Source of the DNA: Bradyrhizobium sp.
GTDB lineage: Bacteria > Pseudomonadota > Alphaproteobacteria > Rhizobiales > Xanthobacteraceae
Direction of reading: 5' to 3'
Length of the DNA stretch: 64,000 nt
Assembly (NCBI RefSeq): GCF_004799445.1
Contig: NZ_SSNA01000055.1
Coordinates: 1-64,000 of the forward strand
A program made the translations under genes and the position numbers. This document shows positions 53,943 to 62,708 of the stretch, piece by piece (position 1 is the first letter of the stretch; every line of letters starts with the position of its first letter). The notes under the pieces are model-generated. The model was not told the DNA's origin. It worked only from the letters and a program-made list of their open reading frames with translations, and did no database searches.

Positions 53943-55679
53943 ATGACAACATTTCAGGAGGCCCGCGCGTTCTTGCTCCGGCATCGGACGGATTACGACA
54001 GAGCTGTCGCGGATTTCCGCTGGCCCGATCCGGTGCCGTTCAACTGGGCGCTGGACTGGTTCGATGCGGAACTGGCGCGCAATGCGGAATCCAGGGATCG
54101 GCCGGCGCTGTGGATCGTCGATGCCGGCAGCAATCGCGAGACCAAGCTGTCGTTCGCGGCGCTGTCGCGCCGTTCCAGCCAGGTCGCGAATTTCTTGCGG
54201 GGGCAAGGATTGAAGCGGGGCGATCACCTGCTGCTGCTGCTCGGCAACGTCATTCCGCTCTGGGAGACCATGCTGGCGGCGATGAAGCTGGGCGTGGTGG
54301 TGATTCCCGCCACGACGCTCCTGACGCCCGACGAGCTGCGCGACCGGCTCGATCGCGGCCGCGCCAGGGTCGTGGTGGCGACGCAGGACCAGGTCGCCAA
54401 ATTCGCCGGCCTCGGCGGTGACCAGCTGGTCCGCATCGTCGTCAATGCATCGTCGAAGCAGGAGGGGTGGCTCGCCTACGAACAGGCCGCGGAATTTCCC
54501 GATGATTTCAGGCCGGATGGGCCGACCGGCGCCGAACACCCGATGCTGCTGTATTTCACCTCGGGCACGACCGCAAAACCAAAACTGGTGCGTCACAGCC
54601 AGCGCAGCTACCCCGTCGGCGGGCTGTCGACGATGTACTGGCTCGGGCTGCAGCCTGGCGATATCCATCTGAACATCTCATCGCCGGGATGGGCCAAGCA
54701 CGCCTGGAGCTGCTTCTTCGCGCCCTGGAATGCCGGCGCCACCGTGTTCGTGGTCAATCAGCCGCGCTTCGACGCCAAGGGATTGCTCGCGACCATCGGG
54801 CGTTGCGGCGTGACCACGCTGTGTGCGCCGCCGACGGTGTGGCGGCTGTTCATTCAGGAGAAGCTCGCGACCTTCAAGGTCAGCTTGCGCGAGGTCTGCG
54901 GCGCCGGCGAACCACTCAATCCCGAGGTGATCGATCAGGTGCGCGCGGCGTGGGGGCTGACGATCCGCGATGGCTACGGCCAGACCGAAACCACCGCACT
55001 CGCCGGCAATTCGCCGGGCCAGAAGGTCAAGGTCGGATCGATGGGCCGGCCGTTGCCGGGATACCGCGTGCAGATCACCGACGTCGACGGGCATGTTGCG
55101 AGCGAGGGCGAAGTGACCCTGTTGCTCGGCGATGGCAGGCCCGCGGGCCTGATGCAGGGCTATCAGGGCGAGGACGGCAAACTAAGCGGCGCGGACGGCG
55201 CCCTCTATCGCAGCGGCGATGTGGTGTTTGCCGACGACGAGGGCTATCTGACCTTCGTCGGCCGATCCGACGACGTCTTCAAGTCCTCTGACTACCGGAT
55301 CAGCCCGTTCGAGCTCGAGAGCATCCTGCTCGAACATGAATGGGTCGCGGAGGCGGCGGTCGTTCCCAGTCCTGATCCGATCCGGCTTGCCATCCCCAAG
55401 GCCTATGTGCTGCTGATGGCGGGCGCCGAGCGTTCGCCCGAGACCGCGTTGTCGATCTTCCGGCACCTGCACACAAGGCTGGCGCCGTTCAAGCGCATCC
55501 GGCGGATCGAATTCGTGACCGAATTGCCGAAGACGATTTCCGGAAAAATCCGCCGCGTGCAGTTGCGCCGTCTGGAGCACGACAACGATCGCGAGGATTC
55601 GCTGCGCGGCGAGGAATTCCGCGAAGAGGATTTCCCGGAATTGCAGAAGGTGCGTTCGGCCGGATCGGCGGAGAGCTAG
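53943..55679 (+). CDS. AMP-forming acyl-CoA synthetase
   Basis: A 578-residue ANL ligase with P-loop YFTSGTTAKPKLVRHS, A5 motif DGYGQTETTALAG, YRSGDVVFAD in the A7 region, and the catalytic Lys in LPKTISGKIRR. The length and the acetoacetyl/acetyl-CoA-synthetase-like start (DRAVADFRWPDP) place it with the medium-chain synthetases. It begins 12 bases after mmsB, so it is probably expressed with the valine genes, where it could activate isobutyrate or another branched short acid (inference). Confidence 0.9.
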   Translation: MTTFQEARAFLLRHRTDYDRAVADFRWPDPVPFNWALDWFDAELARNAESRDRPALWIVDAGSNRETKLSFAALSRRSSQVANFLRGQGLKRGDHLLLLLGNVIPLWETMLAAMKLGVVVIPATTLLTPDELRDRLDRGRARVVVATQDQVAKFAGLGGDQLVRIVVNASSKQEGWLAYEQAAEFPDDFRPDGPTGAEHPMLLYFTSGTTAKPKLVRHSQRSYPVGGLSTMYWLGLQPGDIHLNISSPGWAKHAWSCFFAPWNAGATVFVVNQPRFDAKGLLATIGRCGVTTLCAPPTVWRLFIQEKLATFKVSLREVCGAGEPLNPEVIDQVRAAWGLTIRDGYGQTETTALAGNSPGQKVKVGSMGRPLPGYRVQITDVDGHVASEGEVTLLLGDGRPAGLMQGYQGEDGKLSGADGALYRSGDVVFADDEGYLTFVGRSDDVFKSSDYRISPFELESILLEHEWVAEAAVVPSPDPIRLAIPKAYVLLMAGAERSPETALSIFRHLHTRLAPFKRIRRIEFVTELPKTISGKIRRVQLRRLEHDNDREDSLRGEEFREEDFPELQKVRSAGSAES

Positions 55680-55688
55680 GGGGGATTT

Positions 55689-56672
55689 ATGAAACGACGC
55701 GGCTTCATGATGGCGCTTGCCGGCGGTGCTGCGGCACTCGGCACCCTGCCGCGCGCAGGCGCGCAACCAAAAACCGCGCCGGTGATAGGTTATCTTCACT
55801 TCGCCACTCCCGATTACACTCCCGGCGCCAGCGCCTTTCTGCAGGGAATTCGAGAGAAGGGGTATGTCGAAGGAGAAAATCTGCAGATGGAATACCGCTG
55901 GGCAGAGGGTCGTTATGACAGGCTGCCGGCACTGGCCTCCGACCTGGTCGCGCGCAAGGTCGATTTGATCGCCGCTTTCGGACCTCCGCCGGCGCATGCA
56001 GCGAAAACCGCAACGTCGGCTATCCCGATCGTATTCGAGGTCGGTAATGATGCGGTCGAGGCCGGATTGGTCGCCAGCCTGCCCCGGCCGGGCGGCAACG
56101 CCACCGGGTTTAGCATCCTCTTCACGCAGATTACGCCGAAACGCGTGGAGTTGTTGTGTGAACTGGTTCCACGCGCCAGGACCATCGCGCTGCTGATCAA
56201 TCCGGCAAGCCCGACGGCCGAGCCTTCGATTCGCGGCGCGCAGGAAGGGGTTCGCGCCCGAGGTCTGCAATTGTCCATTCTCAAGGCCAGTACCGAGAAC
56301 GAAATCGATGCGGCGTTTGCTTCCGTCGCCAGCGCGCAGGGCGACGGGCTCGTTGTCGCGGCTGACCCGTTCTTCGATACCCGCAGAGAACAGCTGGTCA
56401 ATGCTGCCGATCGTAACCGGGTTCCAACGATCTTCTTCGAGCGCGGATTTTGCGCAACCGGCGGCCTGATCAGTTACGGATCGAGCCTTTCCGATGTCTA
56501 CCGTCAGATGGGCGTTTATGCGGGCCGAATCCTGAATGGCGAGAAGCCGGCCGATTTGCCAGTCATGCAGCCGACCAACTTCGAACTCGTCATCAACCTG
56601 AAGGCTGCAAAAGCACTCGGGCTTAAAGTTCCGGAAAGGCTTCTTGCAACCGCCAACGAGGTCTTCGAGTAA
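55689..56672 (+). CDS. ABC transporter substrate-binding protein (PF04392 type), orphan
   Basis: A 327-residue exported protein with an RR-containing signal (MKRRGFMMALAGGAAALGTL, ending AGAQP), so Tat export is possible. The mature part has VIGYLHFATPDYTP, FLQGIREKGYVEGENL and the C-terminal LVINLKAAKALGLKVPE, diagnostic of this family. No permease or ATPase is nearby. Such orphans are numerous in Bradyrhizobium and their ligands are unknown. It starts 9 bases after the synthetase stop. Confidence 0.88.
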   Translation: MKRRGFMMALAGGAAALGTLPRAGAQPKTAPVIGYLHFATPDYTPGASAFLQGIREKGYVEGENLQMEYRWAEGRYDRLPALASDLVARKVDLIAAFGPPPAHAAKTATSAIPIVFEVGNDAVEAGLVASLPRPGGNATGFSILFTQITPKRVELLCELVPRARTIALLINPASPTAEPSIRGAQEGVRARGLQLSILKASTENEIDAAFASVASAQGDGLVVAADPFFDTRREQLVNAADRNRVPTIFFERGFCATGGLISYGSSLSDVYRQMGVYAGRILNGEKPADLPVMQPTNFELVINLKAAKALGLKVPERLLATANEVFE

Positions 56673-56711
56673 ACAGCAGCGTACGCGCCCGTCGTTTGGA
56701 GAAATGGCTTA

Positions 56712-57191
56712 ATGAATGAAGTCTGGAAGAAGCCGCCGATTTCGCTGGAGGCTTATCAGGGGATGGTCGGCCACGAGGTCGGCGTGTCGTCCTGGCATCT
56801 GGTCGATCAGAACCGGATCGACGTCTATGCCGATGTGATCGAGGATCACCAGTTCATCCATGTCGATCCCGAGCGGGCCCGGCGCGAAACCTCGTTTGGC
56901 ACCACCGTGGCGCACGGGTTCCTGACGATGTCGCTGATGAGCATCATGTCGTACGAAGTAATGCCGGTGATTGAGGGCACGACGATGGGCGTCAATTACG
57001 GTTTTGACAAACTGCGGTTCATCTCGCCGGTACGATCAGGTTCGCGGGTGCGCGGCCGCTTCACCTTGATGGAAGCGAAGCTGCGCAAGCCGAAGGAGCT
57101 GCAATCGCGCACCAATGTCACGGTCGAGATCGAGGGCGAGGAAAAGCCCGCTTTGGTGGCCGACTGGATCGGCTTGATCTATTTTGCTTGA
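56712..57191 (+). CDS. MaoC-family (R)-specific enoyl-CoA hydratase
   Basis: A 159-residue single hot-dog domain. The hydratase motif is EDHQFIHVDPERA with the catalytic Asp and His, followed by FGTTVAHGFLTMSLMS. It hydrates trans-2-enoyl-CoA to (R)-3-hydroxyacyl-CoA. The next gene encodes an MFE-2-like dehydrogenase, which oxidises exactly that type of product, so the pair may perform two beta-oxidation steps. Confidence 0.9.
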   Translation: MNEVWKKPPISLEAYQGMVGHEVGVSSWHLVDQNRIDVYADVIEDHQFIHVDPERARRETSFGTTVAHGFLTMSLMSIMSYEVMPVIEGTTMGVNYGFDKLRFISPVRSGSRVRGRFTLMEAKLRKPKELQSRTNVTVEIEGEEKPALVADWIGLIYFA

Positions 57192-57199
57192 GCACCACC

Positions 57200-57230
57200 C
57201 GTCATTGCCGGGCTTGACCCGGCCATGACG
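57200..57230. repeat. Short palindrome, CGTCATTGCCGGGC type
   Basis: CGTCATTGCCGGG-CTTGA-CCCGGCCATGACG forms a compact hairpin directly after the MaoC gene. It looks like a short member or relic of the CGTCATT repeat families. Confidence 0.6.
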
Positions 57231-57258
57231 AAGGAACCCACATCCAGGAAAATTACGC

Positions 57259-58176
57259 ATGACGATCAGGTTTGATGGACGCGTCGCTATCGTCACCGGC
57301 GCGGGCAATGGTCTTGGCCGCGCGCATGCGCTCGGGTTGGCGAGCCGCGGCGCCAAGGTCGTGGTCAATGATTTCGGCGGTGCCCGCGACGGCACCGGTG
57401 GGTCGCTGACGGCGGCGGAGACCGTGGTCGAGGAAATTCGCAAATTGGGCGGCGTGGCGATGGCCGACGGCGCCGACGTCTCCAGCTTCGAACAGGTCCA
57501 GGCGATGGTCGATCGCGCCACCAAAGAGTGGGGCAGCGTCGATCTCCTCGTCGCCAATGCCGGCATCCTGCGCGACAAGTCCTTTGCGAAAATGGAAATC
57601 GCCGATTTCGCCAAGGTGCTGGACGTCCATCTCAACGGCACCTTCTATTGCTGCAAGGCGGTATGGAGCGGGATGCGGGAGCGCAATTATGGCCGCATCG
57701 TCGTCACCACCTCGTCGTCGGGCCTGTTCGGCAATTTCGGCCAGGCCAATTACGGCGCGGCGAAAGCCGGCATGATCGGGCTGATGAACGTGCTGGCGGA
57801 AGAAGGCCGCAAGAACGATATCCGCGTCAACACGATTTCGCCGACGGCGGCGACGCGCATGACCGAAGAACTGCTGCCACCGCAGGCCCTGGCGCTGATG
57901 CGGCCGGAAGCGATCACGCCGGCGGTGCTTTATCTGCTGGCGGAGGACGCGCCGACCCGCACCATCATGGGCGCGGGCGCGGGTTCGTTCGCGGTGATCA
58001 AGATTGTGGAAACCGAGGGCGTCAATCTGGCCCAATCCGACTGGACACCGGAGGCGATATCAGCGCATTTCGCCGAGATCGGCGACATGTCGACGGCGAG
58101 GGCGCTGGAGGGCGCGTTCCAGCAGACCCAGAAATATGTCGCCCAGGCCGCGGCAAGGGCGGGAATCAAGCTGTGA
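57259..58176 (+). CDS. SDR family dehydrogenase, MFE-2 (3-hydroxyacyl-CoA) type
   Basis: A 305-residue SDR, longer than classical members. FDGRVAIVTGAGNGLGRAHA, VVNDFGGARDGTG and the catalytic YGAAKAGMIG are characteristic of the dehydrogenase part of peroxisomal-type multifunctional enzyme 2, which oxidises (R)-3-hydroxyacyl-CoA. The conserved VVVNDF with Asp at the second strand favours NAD. It follows a MaoC hydratase, the other half of MFE-2, encoded as a separate gene. Confidence 0.88.
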   Translation: MTIRFDGRVAIVTGAGNGLGRAHALGLASRGAKVVVNDFGGARDGTGGSLTAAETVVEEIRKLGGVAMADGADVSSFEQVQAMVDRATKEWGSVDLLVANAGILRDKSFAKMEIADFAKVLDVHLNGTFYCCKAVWSGMRERNYGRIVVTTSSSGLFGNFGQANYGAAKAGMIGLMNVLAEEGRKNDIRVNTISPTAATRMTEELLPPQALALMRPEAITPAVLYLLAEDAPTRTIMGAGAGSFAVIKIVETEGVNLAQSDWTPEAISAHFAEIGDMSTARALEGAFQQTQKYVAQAAARAGIKL

Positions 58177-58179
58177 CAT

Positions 58180-58283
58180 CGTCATTCCGGGGCGGTGCAA
58201 AGCATCGAACTACGATGTGCAGTTGCACATCGGAGAATCTCGAGTTTCCGGGTTCACGCGAAGACGCTTGCCCCGGAATGACG
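58180..58283. repeat. Palindromic intergenic repeat, CGTCATTCCGGG family
   Basis: It begins CGTCATTCCGGGGCGG and ends GCCCCGGAATGACG; the middle (AAGCATCGAACTACGATG) differs from the other copies. It fills the gap between the dehydrogenase and flavoprotein genes. Confidence 0.8.
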
Positions 58284-58295
58284 TAAACCCAGCTC

Positions 58296-59546
58296 ATGTC
58301 CATCCTCGCAACCCAAGTCGCCATCGTCGGCGCCGGCCCCGCCGGGCTGATCGCGGCCGAGATGCTGGCGCAAGGCGGGGCCCGCGTCACGGTCTACGAC
58401 GCGATGGCGTCGGCGGGCCACAAGTTCCTGATGGCCGGGCGCGGCGGGCTCAATCTGACGCATGGCGAGAATCTGCCGGTATTTCTCACCCGCTACCGTG
58501 AGGCGATGCCGCAGCTCGCAGCCGCCATCGAAGCGTTTCCGCCGGATGCCTTGCGGGCATGGAGCGAGGCGCTGGGGCAGCCGACCTTCGTTGGTTCCTC
58601 CGGCCGGATTTTTCCGAAGGCGCTGAAGGCATCGCCGCTGCTGCGGGCCTGGTTGCGGAGGCTCGATGCGATGGGCGTGAAATTCGCATTGCGCCACCGC
58701 TGGACCGGCTGGGACGAGAGCGGCCGTCTGTTGTTTCAGACGCCCGACGGGCAAAGCGCCGTTGATGCGCGCGCCACCGTGCTGGCGCTCGGCGGCGCCA
58801 GTTGGCCGCGGCTTGGCTCCGACGGCGGTTGGGTGGAAGCGCTGCGCGCCAAGGGCGTGAAGGTGTCGCCGCTCAAGCCGGCCAATTGCGGTTTTGCGGT
58901 TGCCTGGTCGGACATCTTCCGCGATCGCTTCGAAGGCGAACCGCTGAAGGGGATCGCGCTGTCGTTCGGGGCGCACAGCGTCCGCGGCGAGGCCATGATC
59001 ACCCGCAACGGCATCGAGGGCGGCGCGATCTATGCGCTCTCGGCTGAATTGCGCGAGGCGATCCTCGGTTCAGGCGAGGCAACCCTGCACATCGCGTTGC
59101 GGCCTGATCTCAGGACCAGCGATCTGGTCGCGCGGCTGTCGGCGCCGCGCGGCAAGCAGACATTTTCGAACTGGCTGCGCAAGGCAGCGCAGCTTCCTCC
59201 GGTTGCCATCGGCCTGTTGCAGGAGACCGCGATCCCGTCAGGCATGGCGCTGGCGTCGTTGTCGCCGGAAAACCTCGCCGAACGGATCAATGCGGTGCCG
59301 GTCCAGCTCACGGGCATTGCCCCGATCGCGCGCGCGATTTCGACCGCGGGCGGAATTGCCCTCAGCGAACTCGACGCCGACTTCATGATCCGCCGCTTGC
59401 GAGGCGTGTTCGCCGCCGGTGAGATGCTCGACTGGGAAGCCCCGACCGGTGGCTATCTGTTGCAGGCCTGCTTTGCCACGGGAGCGGCGGCAGGGCGGGG
59501 AGTGTTGAGGTGGCTTGCCGCTCATGGCGAGGAGCGCAGATCGTAG
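58296..59546 (+). CDS. NAD(P)/FAD-dependent oxidoreductase (HI0933/YhiN-like, TIGR03862 type)
   Basis: A 416-residue flavoprotein. The FAD-binding VAIVGAGPAGLIAAEMLAQGG is at the N-terminus, GRGGLNLTHGENLP is the diagnostic second motif, and the C-terminal FAAGEMLDWEAPTGGYLLQACF completes the flavin site. The family is widespread but has no established reaction; a reductase of an unknown substrate is usually assumed. The TAG stop is the start of a GTAGGGTGGGC repeat. Confidence 0.88.
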   Translation: MSILATQVAIVGAGPAGLIAAEMLAQGGARVTVYDAMASAGHKFLMAGRGGLNLTHGENLPVFLTRYREAMPQLAAAIEAFPPDALRAWSEALGQPTFVGSSGRIFPKALKASPLLRAWLRRLDAMGVKFALRHRWTGWDESGRLLFQTPDGQSAVDARATVLALGGASWPRLGSDGGWVEALRAKGVKVSPLKPANCGFAVAWSDIFRDRFEGEPLKGIALSFGAHSVRGEAMITRNGIEGGAIYALSAELREAILGSGEATLHIALRPDLRTSDLVARLSAPRGKQTFSNWLRKAAQLPPVAIGLLQETAIPSGMALASLSPENLAERINAVPVQLTGIAPIARAISTAGGIALSELDADFMIRRLRGVFAAGEMLDWEAPTGGYLLQACFATGAAAGRGVLRWLAAHGEERRS

Positions 59547-59635
59547 GGTGGGCAAAGCGAAGCGTGCCCACCATCGCATTAGCGTTTGGGTGCTAGATGG
59601 TGGGTACGGCGCAAGAGCGCCTTTGCCCACCCTAC
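59543..59635. repeat. Palindromic intergenic repeat, GTAGGGTGGGC family
   Basis: GTAGGGTGGGCAAAG at the left mirrors CTTTGCCCACCCTAC at the right, with GTGCCCACCAT and ATGGTGGGTAC as inner arms. Its first bases supply the stop codon of the flavoprotein gene. It lies between two converging genes and may serve as a terminator for both. Confidence 0.85.
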
Positions 59636-59643
59636 CGTTCCCC

Positions 59644-60726
59644 TCACCGCAACTTCCCGCGTGCGGCGACCTTCAGCGTGCCGATGATCTCCTTGCCGCG
59701 CACCATCACCACCTCATCCATCATGTTGACGACGACGCAGACATGATTGGGCACGATGCGCACGACGTCGCCGACATTGGGGCGGGTGTTGCTGCGGGTG
59801 AGGTCGAGAAATCCGTGTTCCTCGGCGAAGCGGGCGATTTTCGCCTCGGGATGTTCGAGGATCAGCCCGTGGCCGTCGAGCCCGCCGCCGGTGTCCGAGG
59901 TCAGCGTCTTTGAGCCGGCATCGAGAATGCCACGATCGGGGCCGGCGCGGCTCACCACGGTGGAATAGATGTTCAGCGCGCAGTCATCCCAGCTCGCGAC
60001 GCCGGCCCCGACCTGCATCCGGTCGTTGTAGATATAGGTGCCGGGCCGGTGCTCGGTGGCGCCCTTGAGCTTGCCGAGATTCTTCAAGTTCGGCGAACCG
60101 CCGGTCGAGACCATCGCCGCATCCAGCCCAAGCGCGCGGACGCCGGCCAGCGCCTCGTCGTAGAATCGCTGCGCCTCGGCCCAGCCGGTCTCGGTCGGGT
60201 ACAGCATGAAGCCGGCGAACACCAAACCCTTGGAGGACGCGATCTCGCGGGCGAGCGCGATGGCTTCCGCCGGCGTCTCGACGCCGGCGCGCTTGCGCCC
60301 GGTGTCGCATTCGACCACGACCGCGAGCGGCCGGCCGGAGTGAGCGGCCGCCTGCGGCAGGCCCGCGATCACCACCGGATTGTCGGCGGCGACCGTCACG
60401 TCGGCCTTGGCCTGCAGTGCGCCGAGGCGGGCCATCTTTTCCTCGCCGACGAGGTTGTAGCTGATCAGGATGTCGTCGATTCCTGCTTCCGCCATCACTT
60501 CGGCTTCGCCCAGTTTCTGGCAGGTGATGCCGTGAGCGCCGGCTTCGATCTGAAGCCTGGCCAGCATCGGGCTCTTGTGGGTCTTGATATGGGGCCGGTT
60601 GGCGACGCCTGCGGCATCGCAGGCCGCCTGGATGCGCGCGATGTTGCGCTCGACGCGATCCATGTCGATGACGGCACAGGGCGTGCCGTATTCGCGGGCG
60701 ATTTTGGCGGCGAGGGGAGTGGTCAT
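59644..60726 (-). CDS. Fold-III PLP enzyme, D-threonine aldolase / D-serine dehydratase-like
   Basis: A 360-residue alanine-racemase-fold enzyme. The PLP Lys lies in RPHIKTHKSPMLA near residue 50. The C-terminal domain has NHVCVVVNMMDEV, where His and Cys two apart match the zinc site of eukaryotic-type D-serine dehydratase; D-threonine aldolases usually have Asp at the Cys position. It therefore acts on a D-amino or D-hydroxyamino acid; the choice is open. The ATG at 60726 was preferred to one at 60756, which lies close to the repeat. Confidence 0.85.
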   Translation of the reverse strand: MTTPLAAKIAREYGTPCAVIDMDRVERNIARIQAACDAAGVANRPHIKTHKSPMLARLQIEAGAHGITCQKLGEAEVMAEAGIDDILISYNLVGEEKMARLGALQAKADVTVAADNPVVIAGLPQAAAHSGRPLAVVVECDTGRKRAGVETPAEAIALAREIASSKGLVFAGFMLYPTETGWAEAQRFYDEALAGVRALGLDAAMVSTGGSPNLKNLGKLKGATEHRPGTYIYNDRMQVGAGVASWDDCALNIYSTVVSRAGPDRGILDAGSKTLTSDTGGGLDGHGLILEHPEAKIARFAEEHGFLDLTRSNTRPNVGDVVRIVPNHVCVVVNMMDEVVMVRGKEIIGTLKVAARGKLR

Positions 60727-60750
60727 CAAGTTGGCTCCGGTTTCAGGTAT

Positions 60751-60870
60751 CGTCATTGCGAGGAGGCAACGGGTCCGGCCTCTGGCCGGCCCGCTGACAG
60801 GCTCCGCGACGAAGCAATCCAGCTTTCCCCGGGTGAAGCCATGGATTGCTTCGCTTCGCTCGCAATGACG
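60751..60870. repeat. Palindromic intergenic repeat, CGTCATTGCGAG family
   Basis: It runs from CGTCATTGCGAGGAGGC to GCTTCGCTCGCAATGACG, with GACGAAGCAATCC and GGATTGCTTCG as inner arms. GTCCGGCCTCTGGCCGGCC forms an extra small hairpin within it. It is the longest copy of this family here. Confidence 0.85.
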
Positions 60871-60887
60871 GTAGAAAAATATGTAGC

Positions 60888-62699
60888 CTAAGCCTGCTCG
60901 ATCTCTTCACGCAACACTTCAAGTTCCAGCCATTTGTCCTCGGCCTCCTGCAGTTCTTTCTGTGCTTTTGTCAGCGCGTCAGAGGCCTGGTCAAATTTCT
61001 TGCGATCCTTCTTGTAGAGATCGGGGTCGTCAAGGTGGCGCTGCTGCTTGGCGATTTCGGCCTGCAGTCTGGAAATGGTTTTCGGCAGGGTTTCCAGCGC
61101 GTGCTTTTCGTTGAAATTGAGCCGGCGCCTCGCCGCGGTCGAAGGCGCGCCGGCTGCCGCGGTCTTTTCGCGTTCGACCGCAGCCGTCTTCGCCGCCTCG
61201 CGCTTTAAGTCCGCGCCGCGCTGCGCCAGCATGTCGGTATAGCCGCCGGCATATTCGATCCAGCGGCCATCGCCCTCCGGCGCGATCACCGAGGTCACCA
61301 CCCGATCGAGGAAATCGCGGTCGTGGCTGATCAGGATCACCGTGCCGTCATAGTCGCCGAGCATTTCCTCGAGCACATCGAGGGTTTCGAGGTCGAGATC
61401 GTTGGTCGGCTCGTCCAGCACCAGGAGGTTGGAGGGCTTTGCCAGCGCGCGCGCCAGCATCAGCCGGCCGCGTTCGCCGCCGGAAAGCACTTCCAGCGGC
61501 GTGCGTATCTGCTCCTGCGCGAACAGAAAATCCTTCATGTAGCTGACGACATGCTTCGGCTTGCCACCGACCATCACGTAATCGCTGCCGCCGCCGGTCA
61601 GGGCGTCCGCCAGAGTCGATTTTGGGTCGAGGCTTTCGCGGTGCTGGTCGAGGGTGGCCATTTCGATATTGGCGCCGAAGCGGATGGTGCCGGTGTCCGG
61701 CGGATTGGCGCCGGTCAGCATGTCGATCAGCGTGGTCTTGCCGGCGCCGTTCGGTCCGACGATGCCGATGCGGTCGCCGCGCTGCACGCGGATCGAGAAG
61801 TCATCGACGATTCGGCGATCGCCGTAGGATTTGCCGATGTGTTTGGCTTCGATGACCAGCTTGCCGGATTTGTCGGCTTCCGCGGCGGCGAGGTTGGCAT
61901 TGCCGGCAGCACCCCGATAGTCGCGCCGCTGCTCCCGCAGCGCATAGAGATTGCCGAGCCGCTTGACGTTGCGCTTGCGGCGGCCGGAGACGCCGTAGCG
62001 CAGCCAGTGCTCTTCATTGACGATCTTGCGGTCGAGCTTGTGCTGGTCGCGTTCTTCCTCGGCCAGCACCTCGTCGCGCCAGGCCTCGAACGCGGAAAAG
62101 CCGCGGTCGATCTGTTTGATCTGGCCGCGGTCTAGCCATGCGGTAGAGCGCGACAGGTTGGACAGGAAGCGGCGGTCGTGGCTGATGATGACCAGCGCAC
62201 AGCGGCGGCTGTCGAGCTCGCGCTCGAGCCATTCGATGGTGGTGAGATCGAGATGGTTGGTGGGCTCGTCCAAGAGCAGGATATCGGGCGAGGGCGCCAG
62301 CACGTGCGCCAGCGCGGTGCGGCGGGCTTCGCCGCCGGACAGATGCGCGGGGTCTTCATCGCCGTGAAGCCCGAGTTGCTCGAGCAGATAGCGGGCCTGG
62401 TAGTGGTCGTCGCCCGGGCCCAGACCAGCTTCGACATAGGCCAGCGTGGTGGCAAAACCCGAAAAATCGGGCTCCTGCGGCAGATAGCGAATGGTCGCGC
62501 CGGGCTGCACGAAACGGCTGCCGCTGTCCGGCAGGACCAGGCCGGCCGCGATCTTGAGCAGCGTCGATTTGCCGGAGCCGTTGCGGCCGATCAGGCAGAC
62601 CCGCTCGCCTGACGATACCGACAATTCGACGCCCGACAGCAGCGGCGTGCCGCCGAAGGTCAGCTTGATGTCTTTCAACTGGATCAGCGGAGGCGCCAT
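60888..62699 (-). CDS. ABC-F family ATPase (Uup-like)
   Basis: A 603-residue protein with two ATP-binding cassettes and no membrane helices. Domain 1 has GRNGSGKST, LSGGEARRTALAHVL and LLLDEPTNHLDL. Domain 2 has GPNGAGKTT, LSGGERGRLMLARAL and LVLDEPTNDLDLETL. A C-terminal coiled coil (about 520-603, rich in Lys, Glu and Leu) is typical of Uup. ABC-F proteins act on ribosomes or, for Uup, affect DNA/ribosome quality control. It stands 9 bases upstream of nothing related; the YaiI-family gene lies just behind it on the same strand. Confidence 0.92.
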   Translation of the reverse strand: MAPPLIQLKDIKLTFGGTPLLSGVELSVSSGERVCLIGRNGSGKSTLLKIAAGLVLPDSGSRFVQPGATIRYLPQEPDFSGFATTLAYVEAGLGPGDDHYQARYLLEQLGLHGDEDPAHLSGGEARRTALAHVLAPSPDILLLDEPTNHLDLTTIEWLERELDSRRCALVIISHDRRFLSNLSRSTAWLDRGQIKQIDRGFSAFEAWRDEVLAEEERDQHKLDRKIVNEEHWLRYGVSGRRKRNVKRLGNLYALREQRRDYRGAAGNANLAAAEADKSGKLVIEAKHIGKSYGDRRIVDDFSIRVQRGDRIGIVGPNGAGKTTLIDMLTGANPPDTGTIRFGANIEMATLDQHRESLDPKSTLADALTGGGSDYVMVGGKPKHVVSYMKDFLFAQEQIRTPLEVLSGGERGRLMLARALAKPSNLLVLDEPTNDLDLETLDVLEEMLGDYDGTVILISHDRDFLDRVVTSVIAPEGDGRWIEYAGGYTDMLAQRGADLKREAAKTAAVEREKTAAAGAPSTAARRRLNFNEKHALETLPKTISRLQAEIAKQQRHLDDPDLYKKDRKKFDQASDALTKAQKELQEAEDKWLELEVLREEIEQA

Positions 62700-62708
62700 G
62701 GTTTCCGT

